Positions 1 through 6,063 of a stretch of 8,038 bases of DNA are shown here, piece after piece. Numbering within the stretch: the stretch's first letter is position 1; each line of letters begins with the position of its first letter. Below the pieces are notes generated by a model. The model was not told where the DNA came from. It did not search any database and was given only the letters and a program-made list of their open reading frames with translations. The translations under genes were made by a program, and so were the position numbers. Origin of the DNA: JBEKEX01 sp050013615 (GTDB lineage: Bacteria; Chloroflexota; Anaerolineae; Anaerolineales; Anaerolineaceae); assembly GCA_050013615.1 (NCBI GenBank), contig JBEKEX010000131.1, positions 1 through 8,038 of the forward strand, written 5' to 3'.

Positions 1-456
1 ACCCGTTTGGCAATCCTGGGTATTGGACAAGAAACACGGGGGGACGATTTTGCCGGGGCTTATCTGGCGCGCCGACTACTACCCTACGCGGTAGGAAATC
101 CCAATCTGTTGGTGCTGGACGTCGGCAGCGCGCCGGAAAATTTCACCAGCGGTCTGCGCCATTTCCAACCCGATCTGATCTTGATGGTCGATGCCGCCCA
201 AATGGACCTGCCCCCAGGCAGCGTTTGCTGGCTGGACTGGCAAAGCATCGAAAAAGGCCTCCCCGTCACCCACACCTTTTCGCTCAGCATCATTGCCGGC
301 TTCTTCAAGCGGGAGCTGGGCAGCCAGGTCGCGCTCATCGGCATCCAGCCCGCCCAAAATGAGTTCGCCGAGCCCCTTTCGGCCGTCGTGGCCCAAGCCG
401 TGCAGCAATTGTCCCAAGACCTCACAGTCTTGGTTAAAGCAGAGCAATCCCAATAA
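1..456 (+). CDS. Hydrogenase maturation protease, HycI type (5' end outside window)
   Basis: This is a maturation endopeptidase of the HycI/HybD family. Such enzymes trim the C-terminal tail of the large subunit of a [NiFe]-hydrogenase in the cytoplasm once nickel is in place. The frame is open to base 1 and begins T-R-L-A-I-L-G-I-G, so the true start lies upstream and probably only a few residues are missing. Numbering from the TTG at base 7, the family landmarks are: the N-terminal GIG strand and RGDD (Asp14, matching the first nickel ligand, Asp16 in HycI), GSAPEN at 40-45, VDA with Asp62, THTFSLS with His89, and GIQP at 112-115. The GSAPEN and GIQP motifs resemble HycI (formate hydrogenlyase / group 4 hydrogenase) more than HybD or HyaD. 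The length of about 150 residues is normal. The hydrogenase structural genes would be expected upstream, outside the window. The assignment to the family is firm; the exact hydrogenase served is inferred. Confidence 0.9.
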   Translation, partial: TRLAILGIGQETRGDDFAGAYLARRLLPYAVGNPNLLVLDVGSAPENFTSGLRHFQPDLILMVDAAQMDLPPGSVCWLDWQSIEKGLPVTHTFSLSIIAGFFKRELGSQVALIGIQPAQNEFAEPLSAVVAQAVQQLSQDLTVLVKAEQSQ

Positions 457-472
457 CTCCAACTAATCAAAT

Positions 473-597
473 TGTCATTGCCTGCCTCGCACCTGTCCCC
501 GTTCTTTGGGGAGAGGCGAGAAGTTTAGCGCTTTTCCAAACTTCGTGGCAATCTTATAGATTGCTTCGGGTTGAAAAGCACAACCCTCGCAATGACA
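473..597. repeat. Hairpin-rich dispersed repeat (MITE/REP-like)
   Basis: The element is bounded by a 9-bp terminal inverted repeat, TGTCATTGC (473-481) and GCAATGACA (589-597). Between the ends are several short perfect stems: CTCGC/GCGAG (486-490/516-520), AAGTTT/AAACTT (521-526/538-543), CAATCT/AGATTG (549-554/558-563) and GGGTTG/CAACCC (568-573/581-586). Read on the minus strand it begins TGTCATTGCGAGG and contains CGAAGCAATCT. From memory, this is the typical wording of an abundant dispersed repeat in several bacterial groups, including Chloroflexota. There is no reading frame worth calling. It fills the gap between the hydrogenase protease gene and the lipoprotein gene and could fold in RNA or act as a terminator. 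Copy number in the genome cannot be seen from one window. Confidence 0.6.
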
Positions 598-608
598 TTT
601 TTAATATG

Positions 609-636
609 TTTTGGTCATCGATTAAGGGGGTAGAAT
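609..636 (+). promoter_or_regulatory. Possible promoter of the lipoprotein gene
   Basis: TAGAAT at 631-636 is a good -10 match (5 of 6). The hexamer TTTTGG at 609-614, 16 bases upstream, is only a weak -35. The position, about 20 bases before the lipoprotein start and just after the dispersed repeat, is sensible. The call rests mainly on the -10 box. Confidence 0.3.
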
Positions 637-656
637 TATTTTAAGGACACTTCGCC

Positions 657-1223
657 ATGAAACATACCACCACTTTATTTTTAGCATTATTGGCTTTAGC
701 GAGCCTCTTACTGGCAGCCTGCTCGACCGCTGTAGCCAGCCCCACGCCCACCCCCATTCCCCAAAGCGCACCCACGGCTGCCACCTACACCGATCCCTTC
801 GCTTACTGCGCGGCAGTCGGGACGATCGATACGCCCGATGCCAACTACACCGGCGACAAAGTTCCCGATGAAATCGTCACCGGCTACCTGAAAGCGGCCA
901 ACCTGGAAAACAGCACCGAGCCGATGGACATGCTCAAGCAGTCGACGAGCTGGCGCTGCATGGGCGGCAAAGTCTACGCCTGCAACGTGGGCGCCAACCT
1001 GCCCTGTGATTCCAAGGCCAACACCGACAAAACTCCCACCCAGGCCATGACGGATTATTGCACGGCCAACTCCGGCACTGATTTCATCCCCGCCAGCGTG
1101 ACCGGCCACGATTCCATCTACACTTGGAAGTGCGTCAAAGGTGCCGCGGCTGTGGACAAGCAAGTCGTCCAGCCGGACGCAGCCGGCTTCCTGTCGGATA
1201 TCTGGTACCCGATTGAAAAGTAA
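657..1223 (+). CDS. Six-cysteine secreted lipoprotein, function unknown
   Basis: This 188-residue protein has a lipoprotein signal: a short basic start (MKH), a hydrophobic stretch at about 7-20 and the lipobox L-A-A-C with Cys22. It should be lipid-anchored outside the cytoplasmic membrane. A Ser/Thr/Pro/Ala linker (about 23-42, with PTPTPIP) follows. The mature part has six further cysteines (51, 101, 109, 117, 135, 159), enough for three disulfides. It appears to consist of two related halves, each running from a Tyr-Cys pair (50-51; 134-135) to a Trp-x-Cys-x-x-Gly (99-104 WRCMGG; 157-162 WKCVKG, one residue longer). I do not recognise a named family. The start is supported by AAGGA at 643-647, nine bases before the ATG. 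A hairpin follows the stop. A decayed copy of the C-terminal part lies about 1.25 kb downstream (2313-2477). No enzymatic motif is evident; a binding or envelope role is only a guess. Confidence 0.85.
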   Translation: MKHTTTLFLALLALASLLLAACSTAVASPTPTPIPQSAPTAATYTDPFAYCAAVGTIDTPDANYTGDKVPDEIVTGYLKAANLENSTEPMDMLKQSTSWRCMGGKVYACNVGANLPCDSKANTDKTPTQAMTDYCTANSGTDFIPASVTGHDSIYTWKCVKGAAAVDKQVVQPDAAGFLSDIWYPIEK

Positions 1224-1239
1224 AAATTATTAGAAACAG

Positions 1240-1272
1240 TACAAATAGCGGCTAAGAAAGTCGCTATTTGTA
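1240..1272. terminator. Bidirectional terminator-like hairpin between convergent genes
   Basis: An 11-bp perfect stem (1240-1250 pairs with 1262-1272; arm TACAAATAGCG) encloses an 11-base loop. It lies between the stop of the lipoprotein gene (1223) and the stop of the convergent membrane protease gene (1297). The flanks are A/T-rich (AATTTTGG on the plus side, a broken T-rich stretch on the minus side), but neither side has a long clean T-run, so termination strength is uncertain. Confidence 0.6.
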
Positions 1273-1296
1273 ATTTTGGTTGGAAAACGAACTGGG

Positions 1297-2163
1297 TCAT
1301 TTAAAAATGTAAAATCGTGCCAAACTCGCAAATAACGTTCCCAAAGAGTTAAGAGCTCCATGAAGCGGCATGCTGGCGCTGATCGTCCTGGACTTCCAAA
1401 CGATCAGACCCAACGCAAGACCACCCATCGGGACAAGGACGAACAAAGAAATCCAATGGTTACCAAAATAATACATATGTGCAACTGTGAACAGGGCAGC
1501 TTGCACGAGCCAAATCCAAACTTCTTTCCAACCTACCTTGCGTAACGCCCCCCACAAGAATCCACGAAAAAGAGGTTCTTCGGATACTGCTGCATATCCA
1601 ATTTGAAAGAAAAAGGACCATCTAATCTGATCTCGTAGTATTTGCCAAAATTCAATGGGTGACAAGCTTGAGCCAATCTGGTAGGCTCCTGGTATAGCAA
1701 GAACAACCGCAAGGATAATTCCAGCTAGGGTTCCAATCCCAAACCATCCGAGGCTCTTCCATTGAAATTTGGGTAAATCTTTCCTATTAAACCAAAGAGC
1801 AATAGCAAGCCCAATGGCGATCACCCAAATCATGAGACTCGGAACGGAAGGAAATGCCAAAGGCTCATCATTACTGACAAATCTCAATATTAGGGTTTGG
1901 AGGGGTTTAAACAGGATAATGATCCCAAGTGCCAGCATGTCGACATGAAAGTCTGGAAGGTTCTTGCACTCCCACCAGAGAAAGATGGCTGTGAAAAAAT
2001 AGGTGCCTACCTGGAAAACAGTGATCACCCAGTCAGCCTGCGTAAGGATCCGCAAAACTCCAGCAAAAGGAATTCGTAGTGTTAGGAGGGCAATGAGCAA
2101 CGACCAAGATACTATCTGATGCCAATCAATAGTTTTTTTGACCACTTCTGGATTCGTATCCAT
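1297..2163 (-). CDS. CPBP family intramembrane metalloprotease (CAAX protease / Abi family)
   Basis: This 288-residue multi-pass membrane protein carries all three motifs of the CPBP (CAAX protease and bacteriocin-processing) family: SEEPLFRG with Glu195-Glu196 and Arg200, FTVAH with Phe225 and His229, and HGALN with His268 and Asn272. In the family the glutamates and histidines bind the catalytic metal within the membrane. Hydrophobic segments lie at about 16-38, 45-65, 75-93, 108-125, 138-160, 183-205, 213-232, 236-256 and near the C-terminus. Members process prenylated or secreted peptides, give self-immunity to bacteriocins, or are uncharacterised; the substrate here is unknown. The start is well supported by AGGAGGGG at 2167-2174, read on the minus strand just before the ATG. 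The gene stands alone and converges on the lipoprotein gene. It lies between that gene and a decayed copy of its 3' end, which suggests a later insertion or rearrangement. Family assignment is firm. Confidence 0.9.
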   Translation of the reverse strand: MDTNPEVVKKTIDWHQIVSWSLLIALLTLRIPFAGVLRILTQADWVITVFQVGTYFFTAIFLWWECKNLPDFHVDMLALGIIILFKPLQTLILRFVSNDEPLAFPSVPSLMIWVIAIGLAIALWFNRKDLPKFQWKSLGWFGIGTLAGIILAVVLAIPGAYQIGSSLSPIEFWQILRDQIRWSFFFQIGYAAVSEEPLFRGFLWGALRKVGWKEVWIWLVQAALFTVAHMYYFGNHWISLFVLVPMGGLALGLIVWKSRTISASMPLHGALNSLGTLFASLARFYIFK

Positions 2164-2312
2164 ATTCCCCTCCTACAGTTTTATTTTCCCATCTTAACCT
2201 GTGATCTTGTAATATATTTGCTTGAAACGTATAAGATAGTGCTGTTGAAAATAAATGCCAAATCAAGATCGTTCAACTTCGATTTAGCGTTTTACCCCGT
2301 GAATTAGGAACA

Positions 2313-2477
2313 GTATATGGCAAATTCGATTCCAATTCAATACCCGCCGGGGTGACCGGTCACGCTTCCATCTACACTTGGAAGTGCGTCAAAGGTGCCG
2401 CGGCCGTGGACAAGCAAGTCGATTAGCAGGACGTAGCCGGGTTTCTGTCGAGCATTTGGTATCAAGATAAAAAATAG
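2313..2477 (+). pseudogene. Decayed 3' fragment of a duplicate of the six-Cys lipoprotein gene
   Basis: Bases 2346-2477 align without gaps to 1092-1223, the end of the intact lipoprotein gene, at a constant offset of 1254. I count 24 mismatches in 132 bases (about 82% identity), with an unbroken identical run of 39 bases (1112-1150 versus 2366-2404). Weaker similarity with small gaps reaches back to about 2313. The fragment encodes TWKCVKG and ends at a stop in the same place as the parent (TAG 2475-2477). It also has an internal in-frame TAG at 2424-2426 where the parent has CAG. The signal peptide and first half are absent and no start codon with a ribosome site precedes it. It is therefore a remnant of a second gene copy, not a working gene. 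Confidence 0.85.
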
Positions 2478-2546
2478 AATTCCAAATCCCGGGGTAAAAT
2501 GTAGCTAAGATAAATACGCCTTTTGCTTTCCAAGCTAAAAATTAAC

Positions 2547-2571
2547 AAAATCCGCTGAAATCAGCAATTTT
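2547..2571. terminator. Terminator-like hairpin in front of the CHAT-like gene
   Basis: GCTGA (2554-2558) pairs with TCAGC (2561-2565) across a 2-base loop. AAAAT (2547-2551) and ATTTT (2567-2571) extend the stem after a small internal loop. The A/T-rich flanks give the shape of a weak bidirectional terminator. It could end read-through from the lipoprotein remnant, or it may be a relic of the lost gene copy. Confidence 0.4.
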
Positions 2572-2598
2572 GAAACACAACGATTCTAACCATAAAGT
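2570..2598 (+). promoter_or_regulatory. Possible promoter of the CHAT-like gene
   Basis: TTGAAA (2570-2575, 5 of 6 to the -35 consensus) is followed after exactly 17 bases by TAAAGT (2593-2598, 4 of 6 to the -10). Transcription would begin about 30 bases before the ATG at 2636. The region is A+T-rich, so chance matches are likely. Confidence 0.35.
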
Positions 2599-2635
2599 TG
2601 ATTGAAGTATTTTCCACATAGTAGGAGCATCTATT

Positions 2636-3253
2636 ATGAAAAATATACCGCCAAAGCAAATAACTAAACCTCAAACCTTCATCCTTGAATCTTTATCTCT
2701 CGAGGATGAGCGTAAAAACCGCCTTGATGGCAAATTACTCTTTGAAGCTTTAAAGATTTATAGAAAAAGGCCAAAATATTATTATTTTCGTACTGAACGT
2801 GAATTAAGATGTTTAGCAGAAGAATTTAGAAATTCAGGATATCGATACCTTCATATCTCATGTCATGGTGCTGAAAATCTTTTTCAATTCACATTTAACC
2901 AAATGAATTTTCTAGTTTTTGCTGATATTTTCAAAGAAAAACTTGATAATCGGAGGTTATTTATTTCGGGCTGCGATTTAGGGAATCGCCAACTTGCAGA
3001 TGCCGTTTTTGCACAAAATGGGGGTATGTATTCAGTTATAGCTCCTAGAAAGCCAATCTTTTTTAATCAAAGCGTTGCCTTCTGGACTGCTTTTCATTAT
3101 CGAATGGGCACATACACTAATGACTCCATGAAAAAAGATGATATAACACAAGAGCTTAATGAATTAAGCAAACTTTTCGAAGTAAAAATGAGTTATTTCT
3201 GGAAAAATACTCAAACCAATAGTGTTAGTTTTGCGGATTTTCCAATAAAATAA
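2636..3253 (+). CDS. Small stand-alone CHAT/caspase-fold protease-like protein
   Basis: This 205-residue protein has no signal peptide or membrane segment and is probably cytoplasmic. The middle shows the layout of clan CD (CHAT/caspase) peptidases: a hydrophobic strand ending in a catalytic-type His (YLHISCHG, His77), then about 35 residues later a second strand ending in a Cys (RRLFISGCDLGN, Cys113). The His-Gly and Gly-Cys-Asp contexts match 'HxxxHG ... SaCxtg' seen in CHAT domains. A third strand (MYSVIAP, 131-137) and FWTAFHYRMG (149-158) follow, where CHAT domains have their final helix. The N-terminal ~60 residues are basic and may be a short accessory segment. CHAT domains are usually C-terminal in much larger proteins, so a 205-residue version without repeats or a partner domain is unusual. 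The start has TAGGAG at 2622-2627, eight bases upstream. Composition is strikingly A+T-rich (20 G/C in the 60 bases 2641-2700, against 41 in 3421-3480), consistent with transfer from elsewhere. Protease activity is inferred; it could also be an inactive CHAT-fold domain. Confidence 0.65.
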   Translation: MKNIPPKQITKPQTFILESLSLEDERKNRLDGKLLFEALKIYRKRPKYYYFRTERELRCLAEEFRNSGYRYLHISCHGAENLFQFTFNQMNFLVFADIFKEKLDNRRLFISGCDLGNRQLADAVFAQNGGMYSVIAPRKPIFFNQSVAFWTAFHYRMGTYTNDSMKKDDITQELNELSKLFEVKMSYFWKNTQTNSVSFADFPIK

Positions 3254-3285
3254 TTGCTGATATCGATTCAACATCTGTTCAATTC

Positions 3286-4071
3286 TTACGCCGACGCCCC
3301 CGCATAACGCTGCAACCCCAGCCGCCAAATGACGCGCGCCGCAGTGAACAGCAAAATCGCCAACCCAACCGCTTCCAATAAGGTCGAGCCTCCCAGGCGC
3401 CCGGTCAAGGCCTCGGTCGGGACCGTGGTGGCAAAGGCCACCGGCACGATGAAGGTCAGGCCAAAGCGCAGCCAGCCCGGGTACAGGCTGATCGGCCAGC
3501 GCCCAGCCTGGTACATGCTCTGAAAGATCTCCAGCAGGTTCTCCACCCGCACCAGCCAAAATGACAGGCTGGCCAGGATCAGCCAGAAACTGTAAACGAT
3601 CACGCCCCCGGACAGCAGCATGCCGACGAACTCGACCGCCTGCACGGTTCCAATCGATTCACGCAACCGGACGAGCGCCGTCCCCAGCACGCCCGCCCCC
3701 ATCAACAGGTCGAGCAAACTCCAGATGGCTATGCGCTGGATGCTGACCAGCAACTGGGCATCCTCCGGCTTGGTCAGGGTGAAGTCCAACGTGCCGTCCC
3801 GCACCGAATCGATCAGCGCCGACATGCCCGGCTGGATCACCAGGCTGATGACCCCGCCCACCAGGAAATAAACCCCCACCAACGCCAGCATCTCGTCCGG
3901 GCGCCAGGTGCCCAGCGCATTGGTGTACGTGAAGATGACCGCCAGCCCGCCCAGGGCCGTACCCAGCTCTAATAAAGATTGGAAGAGCTGCACGAAGAAA
4001 TTGACCCGGTAGGCGGTCTCGTTGAGCACGTTGACCCGGAAATAGACCGCGAACAGACGCAGGATATTCAT
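3286..4071 (-). CDS. ABC-2 type exporter permease (COG3694 / DUF990-like)
   Basis: This 261-residue membrane subunit of the exporter is encoded last in the three-gene operon. About six hydrophobic segments are visible (roughly 24-48, 60-82, 112-133, 145-173, 203-218, 230-248). GTLDFTLTKP (93-102) is the conserved cytoplasmic element after the second segment, and PVAFATTVP (210-218) is the typical late motif of this permease group. The start is the ATG at 4071, because it overlaps the stop of the preceding permease gene as ATGA (4068-4071) and gives the usual N-terminus MNILRLFAVYF. The frame stays open further upstream, but that extension is a Gly/Pro/Ala-rich shadow of the neighbouring gene. 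Translation is probably coupled to the upstream permease. The permease would pair with the other one to form the channel; the substrate is unknown. Confidence 0.88.
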   Translation of the reverse strand: MNILRLFAVYFRVNVLNETAYRVNFFVQLFQSLLELGTALGGLAVIFTYTNALGTWRPDEMLALVGVYFLVGGVISLVIQPGMSALIDSVRDGTLDFTLTKPEDAQLLVSIQRIAIWSLLDLLMGAGVLGTALVRLRESIGTVQAVEFVGMLLSGGVIVYSFWLILASLSFWLVRVENLLEIFQSMYQAGRWPISLYPGWLRFGLTFIVPVAFATTVPTEALTGRLGGSTLLEAVGLAILLFTAARVIWRLGLQRYAGASA

Positions 4072-4892
4072 GCCCCCACCGCCGAATAGACCCGCACGCC
4101 TGCCCGCCAGACCAGTCGCACCAGCACCAGGCTGATGATAAGCCAGGCGGCCTGGGCCGCCAGCCCTTCCAGCGCCTGGGTGGGCGTCAACTGGCCGAGC
4201 ACCAGCTCCACCGGGAAGCCCAGCATCCATTGGAACGGCAGAATGTCCGCCACGATCTGCAGCCAGTGCGGGAACAGCGTCAGCGGGGCGATCTGCCCGG
4301 CCAGGAAGAGCATCAATATGAAATACACCTGGTTGATGGCGCTCACGCGTGTCGTCCAGAAGGCCGCCAGCGCCAGGGTCCATTCCAGCAGGAAGCGCAC
4401 CAGGAAGGCCAGGATCAAGGCCGGAATGAAGGCCAGCACGCCCCACGCCGTCAGCGAGGCAGTCGGCTTGAAGACCAGCGCCAGGCCACCCGCCACCGCC
4501 ATCAGGATCGGCAGGGTGATCAGCTTGGAAGACAGGTTGTCGGAGATATCCGAATGGATCGGGTGCACCGGCTTGAGCAGCGCAAACGACAGGAAACCTT
4601 GTCGGACGCGGTATTCATATTCGTACATGATCCAGGTGTAGGTGGCTTGGTTGACCAGCATCAGCGTCAGGTAATAAGCTGCAAACCCCTGGGCGGTGTA
4701 CCCGCCCACGCTTCCCCCGCTGCTGCCGTTCGAGACCGTCGACCAGACGATCAGGTAGACCAGCGGCTCGAGCACCTGGGAGATCATCCAGATGAACAAC
4801 GAGGCGCGGTATTGCACCATACTGGCGAAGGTGGTCTTGAACTGCTGGGCGTACAAGCGCAGCAGGTCGCGCAATTCTGTCAGGGCCGTCAT
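4068..4892 (-). CDS. ABC-2 type exporter permease (COG4587-like)
   Basis: This 274-residue integral membrane protein is the middle gene of the ABC exporter operon. The N-terminus has an amphipathic stretch (TELRDLLRLYAQQFKTTFAS) before the first membrane segment at about 31-52. Further segments lie near 66-88, 125-142, 148-182, 185-208 and 243-263. QGFLSFALLKPVHP (98-111) parallels GTLDFTLTKP in the partner permease, so the two are distant paralogues with different roles in one heterodimeric channel. The gene starts at an ATG overlapping the ATPase stop (ATGA, 4889-4892) and ends in an ATGA overlap with the next gene, indicating tight co-expression and translational coupling. This three-gene arrangement (ATPase plus COG4587 and COG3694 permeases) is widespread and mostly uncharacterised; drug or lipid-like export has been suggested for relatives. 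Confidence 0.88.
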   Translation of the reverse strand: MTALTELRDLLRLYAQQFKTTFASMVQYRASLFIWMISQVLEPLVYLIVWSTVSNGSSGGSVGGYTAQGFAAYYLTLMLVNQATYTWIMYEYEYRVRQGFLSFALLKPVHPIHSDISDNLSSKLITLPILMAVAGGLALVFKPTASLTAWGVLAFIPALILAFLVRFLLEWTLALAAFWTTRVSAINQVYFILMLFLAGQIAPLTLFPHWLQIVADILPFQWMLGFPVELVLGQLTPTQALEGLAAQAAWLIISLVLVRLVWRAGVRVYSAVGA

Positions 4893-5869
4893 GCCGCCGC
4901 CTGGGTGAATACCTCGTCGATGACCTCCTCGATGGGCGGGTCTTCCACCAGCAGGTCGATCACCGGCAGGTTGGCCAGCAGGCGCTCGGTAACGCGGGCC
5001 GTCTTGGCTTTCGGCACTCGCAGGGTGGTGCGTCCGTCCTCACAATCGATCACTTCGCCGTAGGTATGCAGGTCGGCCTGGCAATCCGCCAGTTGGACCA
5101 CGATAGTTTTATAAGAAGTGAACTGCTGCACCAGGTCGGACAGGTCGCCGTCGAAGAGCAGCCGGCCGTGATGGATGACGATCACGCGCTTGCACAGGGC
5201 CTCCACGTCCGCCATGTAATGGCTGGTCAGCAGCACGGTGGCGCCGTAGCGGTGGTTGTACTCGGCGATGAACGCCCGGATGCGGCGCTGCATGGTCACG
5301 TCCAGGCCGATGGTAGGCTCGTCGAGGAACACCACTTGCGGGCGGTGTAATAAGGCCGCTGCGATCTCGCACTTCATGCGCTCCCCCAGCGACAGGTTGC
5401 GCACCGGTTTCTTGAGCAGCGGTCCCAGCTCGAGCAGCTCGGTCAGCTCGTTCAAAGTGCGGTGGTAATCCGCGGCCGGCAAACGGTAGATGACCCGGTT
5501 CAGCTCGAACGAATCGGCGGCCGGGATGTCCCACACCAATTGGTTGCGCTGGCCCATCACCAGAGTGATCTGGCGCAGAAAGGCGCGCTCGCGCTTCCAG
5601 GGGACGAATCCCAACACTTTGCCTTCGCCGTGGGTGGGATGCAGCAGCCCTGAAAGCATCTTCAGGGTGGTGGTTTTGCCGGCGCCGTTCGGTCCCAGGA
5701 AACCGACGATCTCGCCGGGGGCCAGGTCGAACGTCAAGCCGTCCACCGCCTTGATATCCTGCATCTTGCGGTGGAACAGCGACTGCAGCGCCGCACCCAT
5801 CCCGGATTCGCGCTCCGGGACCCGGTAGGTCTTCCCCAATTCGTTGAGATGAATGGCAAATTCGGTCAT
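4889..5869 (-). CDS. ABC transporter ATP-binding protein (COG4586-like)
   Basis: This 326-residue cytoplasmic ATPase powers the two permeases encoded downstream. All nucleotide-binding motifs are intact: Walker A GPNGAGKT (59-66), Q-loop in VMGQRNQLVWDIP (Gln107), signature LSLGE (159-163), Walker B VVFLDE (179-184), the D-loop at GLD (188-190) and the switch histidine in TSH (His217). The wording around the Q-loop (MGQ..QL.WD.P) is characteristic of the COG4586 subgroup. After the core, a C-terminal extension (about 245-326) follows, as is common in ABC-2 exporter ATPases. It is the first gene of the operon; the stop overlaps the next start by four bases. No good Shine-Dalgarno lies at normal distance from the ATG. 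The nearest AGGAG sits in a hairpin farther upstream (5881-5899). The start at 5869 is kept because MTEFAIHLNELGKTYRV is the usual N-terminus. Confidence 0.93.
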   Translation of the reverse strand: MTEFAIHLNELGKTYRVPERESGMGAALQSLFHRKMQDIKAVDGLTFDLAPGEIVGFLGPNGAGKTTTLKMLSGLLHPTHGEGKVLGFVPWKRERAFLRQITLVMGQRNQLVWDIPAADSFELNRVIYRLPAADYHRTLNELTELLELGPLLKKPVRNLSLGERMKCEIAAALLHRPQVVFLDEPTIGLDVTMQRRIRAFIAEYNHRYGATVLLTSHYMADVEALCKRVIVIHHGRLLFDGDLSDLVQQFTSYKTIVVQLADCQADLHTYGEVIDCEDGRTTLRVPKAKTARVTERLLANLPVIDLLVEDPPIEEVIDEVFTQAAA

Positions 5870-5880
5870 AGATAAGCGAG

Positions 5881-5899
5881 GCAGGAGTCATTCTCCTGC
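5881..5899 (-). promoter_or_regulatory. Leader hairpin containing AGGAG upstream of the ABC operon
   Basis: GCAGGAG (5881-5887) and CTCCTGC (5893-5899) form a perfect 7-bp inverted repeat with a 5-base loop, ending 11 bases before the ATPase start. On the minus strand one arm carries an AGGAG sequence, so in the transcript a ribosome-site-like element would be base-paired. It could be an operator, an mRNA structure affecting translation, or chance. The sequence shows the palindrome only; the function is inferred. Confidence 0.4.
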
Positions 5900-5910
5900 T
5901 GCGTCCGATA

Positions 5911-5916
5911 ATTATA
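5911..5916 (-). promoter_or_regulatory. Likely -10 box of the ABC exporter operon
   Basis: On the minus strand the bases read a perfect TATAAT, with TG directly in front. Transcription would start near 5904, just before the leader hairpin. There is no convincing -35 at 16-18 bases, so the promoter may depend on the -10 region or on an activator. Confidence 0.4.
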
Positions 5917-5975
5917 CATGGTATTGCAACGAGCTTTTCGAACAGGGTTATGCATCCACCCACAATAACAGCAGC

Positions 5976-6023
5976 AAAAAACAAAACCCGCCCTGGTGAA
6001 ACCGCAAAGTTCACCGAGGCGGG
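5976..6023 (-). terminator. Strong intrinsic terminator of the 6064-6426 gene
   Basis: Read on the minus strand, CCCGCC and GGTGAA pair with TTCACC and GGCGGG, giving a 14-position stem with one mismatch and one wobble around a 9-base loop. It is followed at once by TTTTGTTTTTT. This is a textbook rho-independent terminator, placed about 40 bases past the stop of the small gene. It also shields the ABC operon promoter just downstream from read-through. Confidence 0.88.
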
Positions 6024-6063
6024 CAAATCCGTGTTTTCTGACCCGGTTATCCCGTTAGTTCGA

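Noticed and set aside
2119..2307. Plus-strand open frame across the CPBP start region
   Set aside because: It begins within the antisense of the CPBP gene, has no ribosome site and shows no protein-like pattern; the A/T-rich gap explains it.
1297..3253. A CHAT protease plus gasdermin-type defence pair
   Set aside because: The neighbouring membrane protein is clearly a CPBP protease by its EExxxR, FxxxH and HxxxN motifs, and the lipoprotein has a signal peptide and cysteines. Nothing resembles a gasdermin.
4072..4446. Upstream extension of the second permease frame by 125 residues
   Set aside because: The extension is Gly/Pro/Ala-rich shadow of the first permease gene. The ATG at 4071, in an ATGA overlap, gives the family-typical N-terminus.
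4230..5063. Plus-strand open frame of 277 residues opposite the permease and ATPase genes
   Set aside because: It is rich in Gln/Arg/His with no recognisable domain and is antisense to well-supported genes; it reflects high-GC antisense frames.
5109..6026. Long minus-strand open frame (305 residues) overlapping the ABC ATPase gene
   Set aside because: It is an out-of-frame shadow of the ATPase with an Arg/Pro/Gly-rich, low-sense composition; the ATPase frame has every expected motif.
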